From Clostridiales bacterium (GTDB lineage: Bacteria; Bacillota; Clostridia; Christensenellales; Aristaeellaceae), in contig JAAZEI010000207.1 of assembly GCA_012512355.1 (NCBI GenBank), forward strand, positions 1 to 14,267: a stretch of DNA of 14,267 nt, read 5' to 3'. Below are positions 1 through 7,537 of this stretch, piece by piece (the stretch's first letter is position 1; the number at the start of each line of letters is the position of its first letter). The notes below the pieces were generated by a model. The model did not search any database and had not been told where the DNA came from. It saw only the letters and a list, made by a program, of their open reading frames with translations. Made by a program: the position numbers and the translations under genes.

Positions 1-266
1 CTGACGTGCAGAATATCTTTGCCTTCTTTTAAAAAAGGCTCGAAATAACGGGTAAATTCATCGACATTGACCTGTGATGTTTTGGTGTCTTTTCCTTCGC
101 GCATCGCACGATAAAAATCCTTATAAGAGATGGAGGCACCCAAATCATCGGCATACTGCTGATCCCCCAGCATAAAGTGAAAGGGAACATAGTGAATATC
201 ACGATTCTTGAGATGTTCTAAGCTCAAGTCCACAGTAGAGCAGCAGCTTAAAATAAAATTTCGCAT
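1..266 (-). CDS. DegV family protein, 5' part only (runs off the window)
   Basis: Reading the minus strand from an ATG at 266 gives 88 codons open to the window edge, so only the N-terminal third or so of a roughly 280-residue protein is present. DegV proteins bind a fatty acid in a deep pocket; in Firmicutes some act as the FakB subunit that hands the fatty acid to the kinase FakA. What is seen: an opening beta strand (MRNFILSCCSTVDLS), the family-typical stretch around KTSQVNVDEF (residues ~63-72) and GKDILHVS at the edge, which in the family precedes the LSSxxSGT motif. A GAGGT Shine-Dalgarno sits 7 nt before the ATG. The family's usual TDSxxD near the N-terminus reads CCSTVD here. The assignment to the family is firm; the role in lipid metabolism is inferred from the family. 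Confidence 0.85.
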   Translation of the reverse strand, partial: MRNFILSCCSTVDLSLEHLKNRDIHYVPFHFMLGDQQYADDLGASISYKDFYRAMREGKDTKTSQVNVDEFTRYFEPFLKEGKDILHV

Positions 267-300
267 CAAAATACCTCAGCCTTCTTAAGAGTGTGTCTCA

Positions 301-309
301 ATGATACCA
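301..309 (-). promoter_or_regulatory. Candidate extended -10 promoter for the degV gene
   Basis: On the minus strand the sequence TGG-TATCAT (plus 301-309) fits an extended -10 element (TGn-TATAAT, one mismatch in the hexamer). It lies about 28 nt before a predicted transcription start near 294, which gives a short leader before the ATG at 266. There is no good -35 at the right distance, as can be the case for extended -10 promoters. Another AT-rich hexamer, TATACT (plus 321-326), is further upstream and also lacks a partner. Confidence 0.4.
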
Positions 310-388
310 CATTATGATTTAGTATACCCTTATTTTTGCAAGCCAATAGATTATGTGGGCAGACGCAGAAGTTTAGATGGTGTCAGGG

Positions 389-394
389 TATAAT
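389..394 (+). promoter_or_regulatory. Candidate -10 box for the cyclodeaminase gene
   Basis: A perfect TATAAT stands at 389-394, about 90 nt before the gene start. The region 17 nt upstream (CAGAAG) is not a recognisable -35, so this is only a candidate. If it is used, the leader would be about 80 nt and would contain the hairpin at 413-434. Confidence 0.35.
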
Positions 395-412
395 GAATCA
401 ATGACACTTTGG

Positions 413-434
413 TGATGGGAGAAGCTTCCCATTA
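413..434 (+). repeat. Leader hairpin before the cyclodeaminase gene
   Basis: TGATGGGA (413-420) pairs with TCCCATTA (427-434), including one G-U pair, around a 6-nt loop. No T run follows, so it is not an intrinsic terminator. It is followed by a 7-nt direct repeat, AATCACG at 434-440 and 442-448. The role is unknown; it could be an operator, an mRNA-stability element or chance. Confidence 0.35.
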
Positions 435-481
435 ATCACGCAATCACGATCTGATAATAGTTTAATTTGCAGGAGGATTCA

Positions 482-1108
482 GTGAAATTAGCAGATATGA
501 CCACCCGTGTTTTTACGGATTCCCTTGCCTCTGCCTCCCCCGCGCCGGGAGGAGGTGCGGCAGCGGCCTTTATAGGGGCTCAGGGCGTAGCCCTGGTGGC
601 GATGGCAGCGGGACTGACGCTTGGTCGCAAAAAGTATGCGGCCTATGAAGAACGCGCCCGTGATATCCGTGACAAGGCGATGACCGTCAAAGAAAAGCTG
701 CTCTTCACCATGGACAGGGATTATCAGGCTTATCAAAGCCTGACAGATGTCTATGTAATGCCCAAAGATACAGAGGATGAAAAAACTGATCGCCGGGCGG
801 CCATGCAGTCCGCACTCAAAGCCTGCACCCTCACACCTTATGAGACGATGGTCTATGCGCTGCAGGGAATGGAGCTTGCCAGGGCGCTCATCGGCAAAAG
901 CAATACAAACGCTGCAAGTGACCTGGGGGTCGCGGCACTTAATTTGAAGGCGTCGCTGGACGGCGCGTGGCTGAATGTATCAAGCAACCTAAAAGGCATA
1001 GAGGATGGGCAATTTACAGCGCGCTATCAAGGATTGGGGGAGGAACTGCGCAGCCGCTGCATCCCCCTCTTTGATGAAGTCATCGGCTGGGCGGAATCCT
1101 TTTTTTGA
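482..1108 (+). CDS. Cyclodeaminase/cyclohydrolase (FTCD_C, FchA-like) family protein
   Basis: This 208-residue protein belongs to the family that includes formimino-THF cyclodeaminase and the small stand-alone methenyl-THF cyclohydrolase FchA of clostridia. These enzymes interconvert folate-bound one-carbon units in the cytoplasm, and about 210 residues is the usual length for the stand-alone form. The diagnostic glycine-rich turn SPAPGGGAAAA (residues ~18-28) and the conserved block SNTNAASDLGVAALNL followed by GAWLNVSSNL are present. I place the start at GTG 482 because AGGAGG at 471-476 lies 5 nt before it. A TTG at 467 would put the ribosome site inside the gene, and ATG 497 is too far from it. 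The gene stands between a divergent degV gene and polA, with no folate gene beside it, so which reaction it performs (cyclodeaminase or cyclohydrolase) cannot be decided here. Confidence 0.88.
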   Translation: MKLADMTTRVFTDSLASASPAPGGGAAAAFIGAQGVALVAMAAGLTLGRKKYAAYEERARDIRDKAMTVKEKLLFTMDRDYQAYQSLTDVYVMPKDTEDEKTDRRAAMQSALKACTLTPYETMVYALQGMELARALIGKSNTNAASDLGVAALNLKASLDGAWLNVSSNLKGIEDGQFTARYQGLGEELRSRCIPLFDEVIGWAESFF

Positions 1109-1174
1109 ACCTGTTGCAGTGCTGCGTTTTACAGCCTGTCAAATCTGCATAACATAAGTTAAGCTTGGCATTGC

Positions 1175-1196
1175 CAAAAGGCGAAGCATTATTTTT
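1175..1196 (+). promoter_or_regulatory. Upstream element shared by the polA and rimO promoters
   Basis: The 11-mer CAAAAGGCGAA (1175-1185), followed by a looser NNANTATTNT tail, recurs at 7538-7559 upstream of rimO. In total 17 of 22 positions agree. Here it ends beside the -35 box of the polA promoter. It could be a regulator's site or an UP-like element. The half-site CGAA is present, but the partner half of a LexA box is not. Confidence 0.4.
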
Positions 1197-1222
1197 ACAC
1201 CTTCACACCTTTATGCTACAAT
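1194..1222 (+). promoter_or_regulatory. Promoter of the polA operon
   Basis: TTTACA (1194-1199), a 17-nt spacer and TACAAT (1217-1222) form a near-consensus housekeeping sigma promoter, with a TG at 1214-1215 that adds an extended -10 character. The predicted start of transcription, near 1229, is only about 9 nt before the polA ATG, so the transcript would begin at the Shine-Dalgarno itself. Confidence 0.75.
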
Positions 1223-1237
1223 AGCCCAGAGGTGATA

Positions 1238-3808
1238 ATGGTGAAGGAAAGCTGCGTAATCATTGATGGTCATAGCCTGATGTACAGGGCATTTCATGCT
1301 TTGCCGCCCATGCATGTGGATGGTGTGAATACCAATGCGGTGCATGGCTTTTTGAGTGTTCTTTTTAAGACAATCAGGGAGCGCCGGCCGCATTATTGTG
1401 TTGTCGCCTTTGATGACCCCACACCCACCTTCCGCCATGAGACATTTGCGGATTATAAAGGCAAACGCGCCCCCATGCCCGACGATATGCGGCCGCAGTT
1501 TCCGCTAATCAAAGAAGTGTTAACCAAAATGGGCATCGGTGTGGTGACCCTGCCGCGATATGAGGCGGATGACTTGCTGGGCACCATTGCCCGCCAGGCC
1601 AATGAAAAAGGCATTGAAGCCTTGCTGCTGACCGGTGACCGGGATGCGCTGCAGCTGGTGAGTGAAGACACCCGCATGCTTTTTACAAGGCGGGGGATAT
1701 CAGAAACCATGCCCCTGACCCCGGCGGCGGTGAAGGAGCTCTTTGGCATCAGCCCTGAGCAGGTGACAGATTTAAAAGGCCTTATGGGGGATGCCAGCGA
1801 TAATATTCCGGGTATCCCCGGTGTGGGTGAAAAGACAGCGCTTAAATTTTTGGGTGAATACAGCACGCTGGAAAATGTTTTGGAGCATGCTGATGACATC
1901 AAAGGCAAATTGGGTGAAAAGGTTCGGGGCAATAAAGAACTGGCTCGCCTGTCAAAACAGCTGGCCACCATTGACCGCCATGTCCCTTATACAGCTGACT
2001 TTGGCGAGTGGACACTCGACCGTATGCAGGAGGCTTTGCCTGTCATGCGCGTGCTCAAACTCAACCACATGTCCACGGAGCTCATAAAGCTGACATCCGC
2101 AAGCGGGTCAAGGGTGGAGGAGAGCCACCTGGAGGCGGAAAGCTTGCCCCCCATCAAAGAAGCGGCCAGCATCGCTGATTTGCTGCAGTTCGCCAAACAT
2201 TTGGGCCGCGGCAGCCTGATTCTGTGCATTGATGAAGAGGCTCTTAGTTTTTCAAAGCCAGATGGTGACGCGATGCGCATCAAATTTCAGGAAGCTCAGC
2301 AAAACCTGCTGAGTGAAAGCAAAGCCCCGACCATGGAGGAAGTGCTCATTGAGATTGCTCCTCTGCTGCAAAAAACAGGGCTGATTACCCATGATGCCAA
2401 AAGGTTTTTGCATCGTCTGCAGAGGCTTCATCTCGCTCTGCCTCAAATTGTCCACGATACGATGATTCTGGCCTATCTGCATAACCCCCAGGAACGCAGC
2501 TATGCGCTGTCAAGCTTTGCCGCTCCCGACGCGCAGGGCGTTGCCTCTCTTTTAAAGGCTCAGCTAGAGCAGTTAAAAGAAGAGGGGATGGAAAGCTTGT
2601 ATCAAACCATCGAGCTTCCCCTGGTGCGCGTGCTGTTTGATATGGAAGTAGAGGGCTTCCAGGTTGATAAAGAGCCGCTGATGGAAATGGGAGACCGTTT
2701 TACCCTCATGACAAAACAGCTGCAGGAAGATATTTATGAACTGACGGGTGTGAGCAGCTTTAACATCAACAGCCCCCAGCAGGTCGGCAAGGTCTTGTTT
2801 GAAGATTTGGGCTTGCCCGGCAAGCGAAAGACCAAAACCGGCTACTCGACAGATGCCGATACCCTCGAAGGGCTTCGTGAAATGCACCCTGTCATCGATA
2901 AAATTCTCGAATATCGCCAGATTACAAAGCTAAACAGCACCTATATTGAGGGCCTTATGAGCAAGGTGGATGACAGCGGCCGCATTCACAGCACCTTTGA
3001 CCAGACGGGTACCTCCACCGGCCGCATCAGCTCAACTGAGCCCAACTTGCAAAACATCCCCATTCGCACCGAGATGGGCAGGGAAATCCGCCGTGCCTTT
3101 GTGGCCAAACCGGGCTATGTTCTCGTCGACGGTGACTATTCGCAGGTCGAACTGCGGGTGCTGGCGCATATGTCCCAGGACGAAGCCATGTGCGATGCCT
3201 TTATCAAAGGGCAGGATATCCATTTAAGAACAGCAGCGGAAATCAACGATGTCCCCATGCAGCAGGTGACAGGTGATATGCGCTCTGCCGCCAAGGCCGT
3301 CAACTTTGGCATTGTGTATGGCATCAGCGATTTTGGGCTATCCAATAATATTGGCATCAGCCGCAAACGGGCGGCAGATTTTATTGCCAAGTATTTTGAC
3401 CGATATCCCAGGGTGCATATCTTTATGGAGACAGCCAAAAAAGACGGCTATCTCAATGAATACGCGACGACTCTTTTTGGCCGCCGGCGCAAATTGCCTG
3501 AACTTAAAAGCAGCAATGGCAATATCCGAAATTTTGGCGAACGCATTGCCATGAACACCCCCATTCAGGGCACCGCGGCTGATATCATCAAAGCTGCCAT
3601 GGTGGCAGTGCACAAAAGGCTGCAGGATGAAGAGCTGTCTGCCAAGCTGATTCTCACTGTGCATGACGAACTGCTCATCGAGACCCTGACAGAGCAAAAG
3701 GAGCAGGTGGTCCAGCTTCTGCGTGATTGTATGGAGAATGTCATCAAGCTTAAAGTCCCCCTGGTCAGTGATATCAATACAGGAACCAGCTGGTATGATA
3801 CAAAATAG
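1238..3808 (+). CDS. polA: DNA polymerase I
   Basis: This repair and Okazaki-fragment-processing polymerase has 856 residues, the usual size. The N-terminal 5'-3' exonuclease (FEN) domain is intact, with EADD (109-112), LLLTGDRDALQL and GDASDNIPGIPGVG (184-197). The middle domain (about 300-450) has the shape of a 3'-5' exonuclease but lacks the metal-binding DxE pair: the expected strand reads LILCIDEEALSFS, and the second site reads THDAKRFL. Proofreading is therefore probably lost, as in Bacillus and Thermus Pol I. The polymerase domain is complete, with motif A DGDYSQVELR (631-640), motif B RSAAKAVNFGIVYG (from 682) and motif C VHDELLIE (808-815). The start is ATG 1238, with AGAGG 5 nt upstream; GTG 1232 lies inside the ribosome site and GTG 1241 is a possible alternative. 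It is the first gene of an operon that continues into coaE. Confidence 0.97.
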   Translation: MVKESCVIIDGHSLMYRAFHALPPMHVDGVNTNAVHGFLSVLFKTIRERRPHYCVVAFDDPTPTFRHETFADYKGKRAPMPDDMRPQFPLIKEVLTKMGIGVVTLPRYEADDLLGTIARQANEKGIEALLLTGDRDALQLVSEDTRMLFTRRGISETMPLTPAAVKELFGISPEQVTDLKGLMGDASDNIPGIPGVGEKTALKFLGEYSTLENVLEHADDIKGKLGEKVRGNKELARLSKQLATIDRHVPYTADFGEWTLDRMQEALPVMRVLKLNHMSTELIKLTSASGSRVEESHLEAESLPPIKEAASIADLLQFAKHLGRGSLILCIDEEALSFSKPDGDAMRIKFQEAQQNLLSESKAPTMEEVLIEIAPLLQKTGLITHDAKRFLHRLQRLHLALPQIVHDTMILAYLHNPQERSYALSSFAAPDAQGVASLLKAQLEQLKEEGMESLYQTIELPLVRVLFDMEVEGFQVDKEPLMEMGDRFTLMTKQLQEDIYELTGVSSFNINSPQQVGKVLFEDLGLPGKRKTKTGYSTDADTLEGLREMHPVIDKILEYRQITKLNSTYIEGLMSKVDDSGRIHSTFDQTGTSTGRISSTEPNLQNIPIRTEMGREIRRAFVAKPGYVLVDGDYSQVELRVLAHMSQDEAMCDAFIKGQDIHLRTAAEINDVPMQQVTGDMRSAAKAVNFGIVYGISDFGLSNNIGISRKRAADFIAKYFDRYPRVHIFMETAKKDGYLNEYATTLFGRRRKLPELKSSNGNIRNFGERIAMNTPIQGTAADIIKAAMVAVHKRLQDEELSAKLILTVHDELLIETLTEQKEQVVQLLRDCMENVIKLKVPLVSDINTGTSWYDTK

Positions 3809-4409
3809 TCCTTATATCATCGGTCTGACGGGCGGCATTGCCAGCGGCAAAACCAATATCAGCCGCGCTCTGCGCCAGCGAGGCGCCGTGGTGATTGATA
3901 CGGATGAAATATCCCGCGCTCTCACGGCAGATGGTGGTAAAGCACTTGGCGCCATCCGAGATATGTTTGGTGATGCTGTTTTTGACGGAGATTCTTTGAG
4001 TCGCCAGCGTTTGGCGGCCATGGTCTTTGGGCATCAGAAGCTTTTGCAGCAGCTCAACGGCATCATGCACCCCCTGATTGGCTGTGAAGTAAAAGAGCTG
4101 ATACAGCAGCATCAGGGGGAGACCGCGCTGCTGGTTGAGGTGCCGCTTCTTTTTGAGGTGGGCTGGAATCAATCATGTGACGAGGTGTGGTGTGTCTATG
4201 CCCCTGCGCGTGTACAAGTTCATCGCCTGCGCAAACGCGACAAGCTGCCCCTGTCCCAGGCAATCCGGCGCATCAACTCCCAGATGTCCGGCCGTGAGCG
4301 CTGCAGACGCTCTGATTACTGCATTGATACGACAGGTACACGAGAACAGAGCGCAGCCAAGGCCCTGATCCTATGGCGCAGCGCATTGAGGAGGGCAGCC
4401 CTTGTCTGA
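3795..4409 (+). CDS. coaE: Dephospho-CoA kinase
   Basis: CoaE phosphorylates the 3' hydroxyl of the ribose of dephospho-CoA with ATP, the last step of coenzyme A synthesis. The 204-residue product matches the family length. The P-loop is IIGLTGGIASGKT (residues 8-20). It is followed by VVIDTDEIS (32-40), where most relatives have DAD, then by the lid-region signature EVPLLFEVGW and the late block RRSDYCIDTTG. The start is ATG 3795, which overlaps the end of polA by 14 nt with AGGA 10 nt upstream. The open frame continues upstream to 3723, but that part lies wholly inside polA and encodes nothing conserved. Overlap on both sides indicates co-translation within the polA operon, an arrangement common in Clostridia. 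Confidence 0.95.
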   Translation: MIQNSPYIIGLTGGIASGKTNISRALRQRGAVVIDTDEISRALTADGGKALGAIRDMFGDAVFDGDSLSRQRLAAMVFGHQKLLQQLNGIMHPLIGCEVKELIQQHQGETALLVEVPLLFEVGWNQSCDEVWCVYAPARVQVHRLRKRDKLPLSQAIRRINSQMSGRERCRRSDYCIDTTGTREQSAAKALILWRSALRRAALV

Positions 4410-5244
4410 ACACCCTACATTTGATCGGCCCAGCCCCAGGTATGTGCAGAAGTATGATCGGCCCATGCAGCCTGATGCTTCTTTGAAAGTGAGAGCGGAA
4501 AATACGCAGCGACGGCCGCGCGCGGAAAAAAACCGGGCAAGTCATGAGGTAAAACATAGCAGACCCCCTCAAAAAAGGCCTGAAGGTCCCCTCGGTCGAG
4601 GCGTTAAGGTCATTCGAATAGTGACAGGCACTGTTTTGCTCTCTTTTTTGATTATTTTGATTTTCAGCTTTTTTAGTTTTTCCCAGGCGCAAAACCGTTT
4701 GGAAAGCCTGCGAGCGCAGCGGCAGGCGGCCGAGGATCAGCATCAGAAAGACATAGGCTACTATGTGCAGATGCGCAGGGTATCGGGCGTTGATGAATAT
4801 ATCAGAAAGTATGCGCAGGAATTTTCTGTTGACCGCTCCTTCATCTCGGCCATCATTGCCAGAGAAAGCCACTATGTCGCCGCAGCTCAATCGGGCGTGG
4901 GCGCCAGGGGTCTGATGCAGATTATGCCAGATACGGGGATCTGGGTAGCAGGACGGCTTGCGGTGCAGCCTTACAATTATGACAGACTCTTTGAGCCGGA
5001 ACTCAACATTCGCTTGGGCTCCTGGTATCTTAACTATTTAAGCTCGCAGTTTAGCGGGGAGCCGGTGATGATTGCGGCGGCCTTCCATGCAGGCGCCAAC
5101 AATGTCAAACAGTGGGCTTTAAAGTATGGAGAGGATCAAAAGACCATCGGCATCGATCAGATCCCGACGGATGACACAAAAGACTATGTTAAAAAGGTGA
5201 TGAATGCTTATGCGCTTTATTATGAATATGACATCAGCCATTAA
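4402..5244 (+). CDS. Membrane-anchored lytic transglycosylase (SLT domain, GH23-like)
   Basis: This enzyme should cleave the glycan strands of peptidoglycan with formation of a 1,6-anhydro end, outside the membrane. The 280-residue chain has a basic cytoplasmic N-tail (1-68, rich in Arg, Lys and Pro), one membrane segment (about 69-93), a short coiled linker (about 94-125) and an SLT domain. The putative catalytic Glu is E155 in ARESHY; GARGLMQIMP (167-176) and AAAFHAGANNVKQW (225-238) are the other family motifs. The start is TTG 4402, with GAGGAGGG ending 6 nt before it and an 8-nt overlap with coaE; no ATG nearby has a better site. It overlaps the downstream solute-binding protein gene by 35 nt. 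The family assignment is firm. Whether the enzyme serves growth, recycling or secretion is unknown. Confidence 0.92.
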   Translation: MSEHPTFDRPSPRYVQKYDRPMQPDASLKVRAENTQRRPRAEKNRASHEVKHSRPPQKRPEGPLGRGVKVIRIVTGTVLLSFLIILIFSFFSFSQAQNRLESLRAQRQAAEDQHQKDIGYYVQMRRVSGVDEYIRKYAQEFSVDRSFISAIIARESHYVAAAQSGVGARGLMQIMPDTGIWVAGRLAVQPYNYDRLFEPELNIRLGSWYLNYLSSQFSGEPVMIAAAFHAGANNVKQWALKYGEDQKTIGIDQIPTDDTKDYVKKVMNAYALYYEYDISH

Positions 5245-6787
5245 ACGCAGCTTCATCCTGCTGTTTGTTCTGATGTTCCTGCTGCCTGTTTTTTCTGTGC
5301 GTGCCATGATGGACAGAGACAGCTCTCTCACCTTTGGCATGGTGGCCGGCAGCAGTGAGCACACCAACCCGCTGATCTCTGCAGAGCGGGATATGCAGGC
5401 CCTGGGCAGTCTGGTGTATGAAGGCCTGGTTTTTATCAACGATGATTATGCGCCCCAGCCACAGCTGGCGCAGCGCTGGGAAACCAGCGGAGAGGGCACA
5501 ACCTGGACTTTCTATTTAAAGGAAGGGATTACCTTCCATGATGGCAGCCCGGTGCTTGCAAGTGATGTTGAGGCCACCATCAAAGAGATCCTGCGTCTGG
5601 CCACAGAAGATAATGTGAGTTATCGCGGGCCTTATACCTCGCTGAAGTATTTTATTAATTCGGTGAAGGCAACTGCCGAGAATACGGTAGAGATTAAAAC
5701 GAATCGAAAAAACTACGGTTTTTTATTCGCGATGACCTTTCCCATCCTTCCCGCCTCCTCTTTGCAGGCCTACAACCCTCCGGGTACAGGCCCCTATGTG
5801 ATGGCCAACTATGTCCCTGGTGACTATATGATGCTGACCGCCAATCCGAATTGGTGGGGCGGCACCTCCAGCCTGCAGGAAATCATGACCATTTTTCATG
5901 CGACGGGGCGCGAACTGGTCTCCAGCTATGAATACAACCGGGTGGATGCCATCATTACAAGAGCGCTCAATGCAGCGCAGTATCGCAGCGGTGTCAATAC
6001 GCTCAATATCAGCTATCGAACCCGACAGCTGGAAACCCTGCTGTTTAATAACCAGTCCTACGAATTGCAGGAGGTGAAGGTGCGAAAAGCCATCCGCTTT
6101 GCCATCAACATCGAAGGGCTGGTCAATTCAAGTTATCTGGGGATGGTGACCCGCAGCGATACCCTCATGCCCCAGGGCACCTGGATGCAGGGCGGTGTAT
6201 CCAGCGTTCTTCGCCAGGATATACAGCGCGCCAAGAGTTTGCTGGCCCAAGCGGGCTGGGATAACCCCAATGAAGAGGGCATATTGACCCAGGTGATCGG
6301 CGGTCAGCTAAAGAAATTGAGCCTTAGATTTATCGTCTACGACGAAAGCGGAGATGGCGCAAGGCTGAGCACAGCCCAGCAGATATCGGGGATGCTGCAA
6401 AATGTGGGGATTGAAGCCCGTGTTATCAATCTGCCTTTTTCCGATGCCCAGGCCAGGCTAAAGGCCGGCAACTACGATTTAGCCCTGGCGGCTTTTAGCA
6501 TGGACGCGGTGCCTGATCCCGGGTTTTTGCTCATTAGCGGCAATACCGGCAATTATATGCGCTATGCCTCAGGCATTATGGACAAGCTGTTTACCCAGCT
6601 TCGAAGTGCCCTGACGCGTGAAGCATATACGCAAAAACTCTATGAGATACAGGCGCGTTTTGTAGAAGACTGCCCTTTTGTCAGTCTGTATTATCGCAAT
6701 GGCGCGATTATCACCAGGCAAATGTTTTCAAGCGCGCGCGATTTGAGAGAACCTGATATTCTGCGGGGCATAGAAGGAACCCGCTGA
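5210..6787 (+). CDS. Extracellular solute-binding protein, family 5 (peptide-type), no lipobox
   Basis: Proteins of this family (DppA/OppA/MppA type) capture peptides or related ligands outside the membrane for an ABC importer. The 525-residue size is normal. Family features seen are NPLISAERDMQALGSLVYEGL near the start of the mature chain, LAQRWETSGEGTTWTFYLKE, GITFHDGSPVLASDVEATI, GTGPYVMANY and the VRKAIRFAINIEGLV block. The N-terminus is a signal sequence, with a hydrophobic core at about 14-30 and a possible cleavage after SVRA. It has no cysteine lipobox, unlike most Gram-positive binding proteins, so it is either secreted or held by an uncleaved signal. ATG 5210 has AGGTGA 9 nt upstream; ATG 5204 is too close to that site, and ATG 5222 is possible. 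No permease or ATPase genes adjoin it. Its partner is the overlapping transglycosylase gene, which suggests a muropeptide ligand, but this is inference. Confidence 0.9.
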   Translation: MRFIMNMTSAIKRSFILLFVLMFLLPVFSVRAMMDRDSSLTFGMVAGSSEHTNPLISAERDMQALGSLVYEGLVFINDDYAPQPQLAQRWETSGEGTTWTFYLKEGITFHDGSPVLASDVEATIKEILRLATEDNVSYRGPYTSLKYFINSVKATAENTVEIKTNRKNYGFLFAMTFPILPASSLQAYNPPGTGPYVMANYVPGDYMMLTANPNWWGGTSSLQEIMTIFHATGRELVSSYEYNRVDAIITRALNAAQYRSGVNTLNISYRTRQLETLLFNNQSYELQEVKVRKAIRFAINIEGLVNSSYLGMVTRSDTLMPQGTWMQGGVSSVLRQDIQRAKSLLAQAGWDNPNEEGILTQVIGGQLKKLSLRFIVYDESGDGARLSTAQQISGMLQNVGIEARVINLPFSDAQARLKAGNYDLALAAFSMDAVPDPGFLLISGNTGNYMRYASGIMDKLFTQLRSALTREAYTQKLYEIQARFVEDCPFVSLYYRNGAIITRQMFSSARDLREPDILRGIEGTR

Positions 6788-6811
6788 GGATATCAAGAAA
6801 GGGGAAAGACA

Positions 6812-7408
6812 ATGGCATTTCAATCAATCGGTCAGGGGACCTTGCTGGCCCCCGCCTCGCTTGCGATGGTCAGCTGCGGCAAAGAAGGGATAGTACCCAA
6901 CATCATCACCATCGCATGGATGGGCATCGTCAACTCTGACCCGCCGATGCTATCTATTTCTGTCAAGCCCAGCCGTTATTCCTATGATCTGATTGATGAA
7001 ACGGATGAGTTCGCAGTCAATCTCGTCAACCGGGATTTGATGAAATCGGCAGATTTTTGCGGTGTCCGCTCAGGGAGGGACCTTGATAAGTTCAAAGAAT
7101 GCGGTTTGCACGCGCTTGAAGCCATTGGTCTATCCCATGCTCCCTGCATTGCCGAGAGCCCTCTTTATCTTAGCTGCAAGGTCAAACAGAAAATTGCGCT
7201 GGGATCGCACACCATGTTCCTAGCGGATATTGCAGCGGTCGCCGCGCAAGGTCACCTGCTGGATGACAAGGGCAAGCTGGATTTGTCAAAGACCAATCTC
7301 GTTGCCTACAGCCATGGCGAATATGCTGTGCTGGGTCAGCCGGAGGGGTTTTTTGGATACAGCATCGCCCGTTCAGAAGTATTGCGGCGCAGATTAAGAA
7401 AATTTTGA
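6812..7408 (+). CDS. Flavin reductase-like (FMN-binding split barrel) protein
   Basis: This 198-residue cytoplasmic protein has the fold of flavin reductase-like FMN-binding domains, which reduce or carry FMN and serve as redox partners or as small NAD(P)H-flavin oxidoreductases. The recognisable parts are the opening PASLAMVSCGKEG, then NIITIAWMGIVNSDPPMLSISV (residues ~30-51), with the short SRYSYDLIDETDEFAVNLV block that usually contacts flavin, and a final beta-rich half around LYLSCKVKQKIALGSHTMFLADI. The start ATG 6812 has AAAGGGG a few nucleotides upstream. The gene is 24 nt after the solute-binding protein gene with no terminator between them, so it probably closes the polA operon. 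Its physiological substrate is not indicated by the context. Confidence 0.85.
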   Translation: MAFQSIGQGTLLAPASLAMVSCGKEGIVPNIITIAWMGIVNSDPPMLSISVKPSRYSYDLIDETDEFAVNLVNRDLMKSADFCGVRSGRDLDKFKECGLHALEAIGLSHAPCIAESPLYLSCKVKQKIALGSHTMFLADIAAVAAQGHLLDDKGKLDLSKTNLVAYSHGEYAVLGQPEGFFGYSIARSEVLRRRLRKF

Positions 7409-7421
7409 GAAATCTCTCAAA
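7404..7421 (+). repeat. Inverted repeat over the end of the flavin reductase gene
   Basis: TTTGAGA (7404-7410) and TCTCAAA (7415-7421) form a perfect 7-bp stem with a 4-nt loop that includes the stop codon. No T run follows, so a terminator call is weak. It could stabilise the 3' end of the transcript. Confidence 0.35.
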
Positions 7422-7442
7422 GACAGAGATGATCTCGTTAGG

Positions 7443-7455
7443 GTGTTTTAAACAC
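7443..7455. repeat. 13-nt palindrome GTGTTT-T-AAACAC
   Basis: This perfect dyad around one central base lies in the 233-nt gap before rimO, about 110 nt upstream of the rimO -35 region. It has the form of a small repressor site. No regulator can be named. Confidence 0.3.
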
Positions 7456-7486
7456 AGATATCATAGCGTGAAATAAAGTATTTTAT

Positions 7487-7509
7487 CGGATATTCAAAAA
7501 TAATATCTG
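7487..7509. repeat. AT-rich inverted repeat upstream of rimO
   Basis: CGGATATT (7487-7494) and AATATCTG (7502-7509) pair over 8 bp, one pair being G-T, around a 7-nt AT-rich spacer. There is no T tail. It is a possible binding site or chance in AT-rich sequence. Confidence 0.25.
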
Positions 7510-7537
7510 CTAATTTAGTAAGTGAAACCTGCCAAGT

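Noticed and set aside
467..481. Longer N-terminus for the cyclodeaminase gene from TTG 467
   Set aside because: The AGGAGG ribosome site (471-476) would lie inside the coding region; GTG 482 is correctly spaced from it.
1165..1177. TTGGCA-T-TGCCAA palindrome after the cyclodeaminase gene as a terminator
   Set aside because: The loop would be one base and it is followed by AAGG, not a T run; it may only be part of the polA promoter region.
1453..1971. Minus-strand open frame of 172 codons inside polA
   Set aside because: It lies opposite the conserved 5'-3' exonuclease domain, is rich in Ser and Pro as antisense shadows often are, and has no similarity I recognise.
3723..3794. N-terminal extension of coaE within polA
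   Set aside because: The extra 24 residues are an out-of-frame reading of conserved polA sequence, while the CoaE family begins a few residues before the P-loop, as from ATG 3795.
4273..4890. Minus-strand open frame of 205 codons across coaE and the transglycosylase gene
   Set aside because: It overlaps two well-supported genes, shows no recognisable domain and has an atypical composition; it is a reverse-strand shadow.
7404..7421. Hairpin at the end of the flavin reductase gene as an intrinsic terminator
   Set aside because: The stem is AT-rich and followed by GACAG, with no T tract, so I list it only as an inverted repeat.
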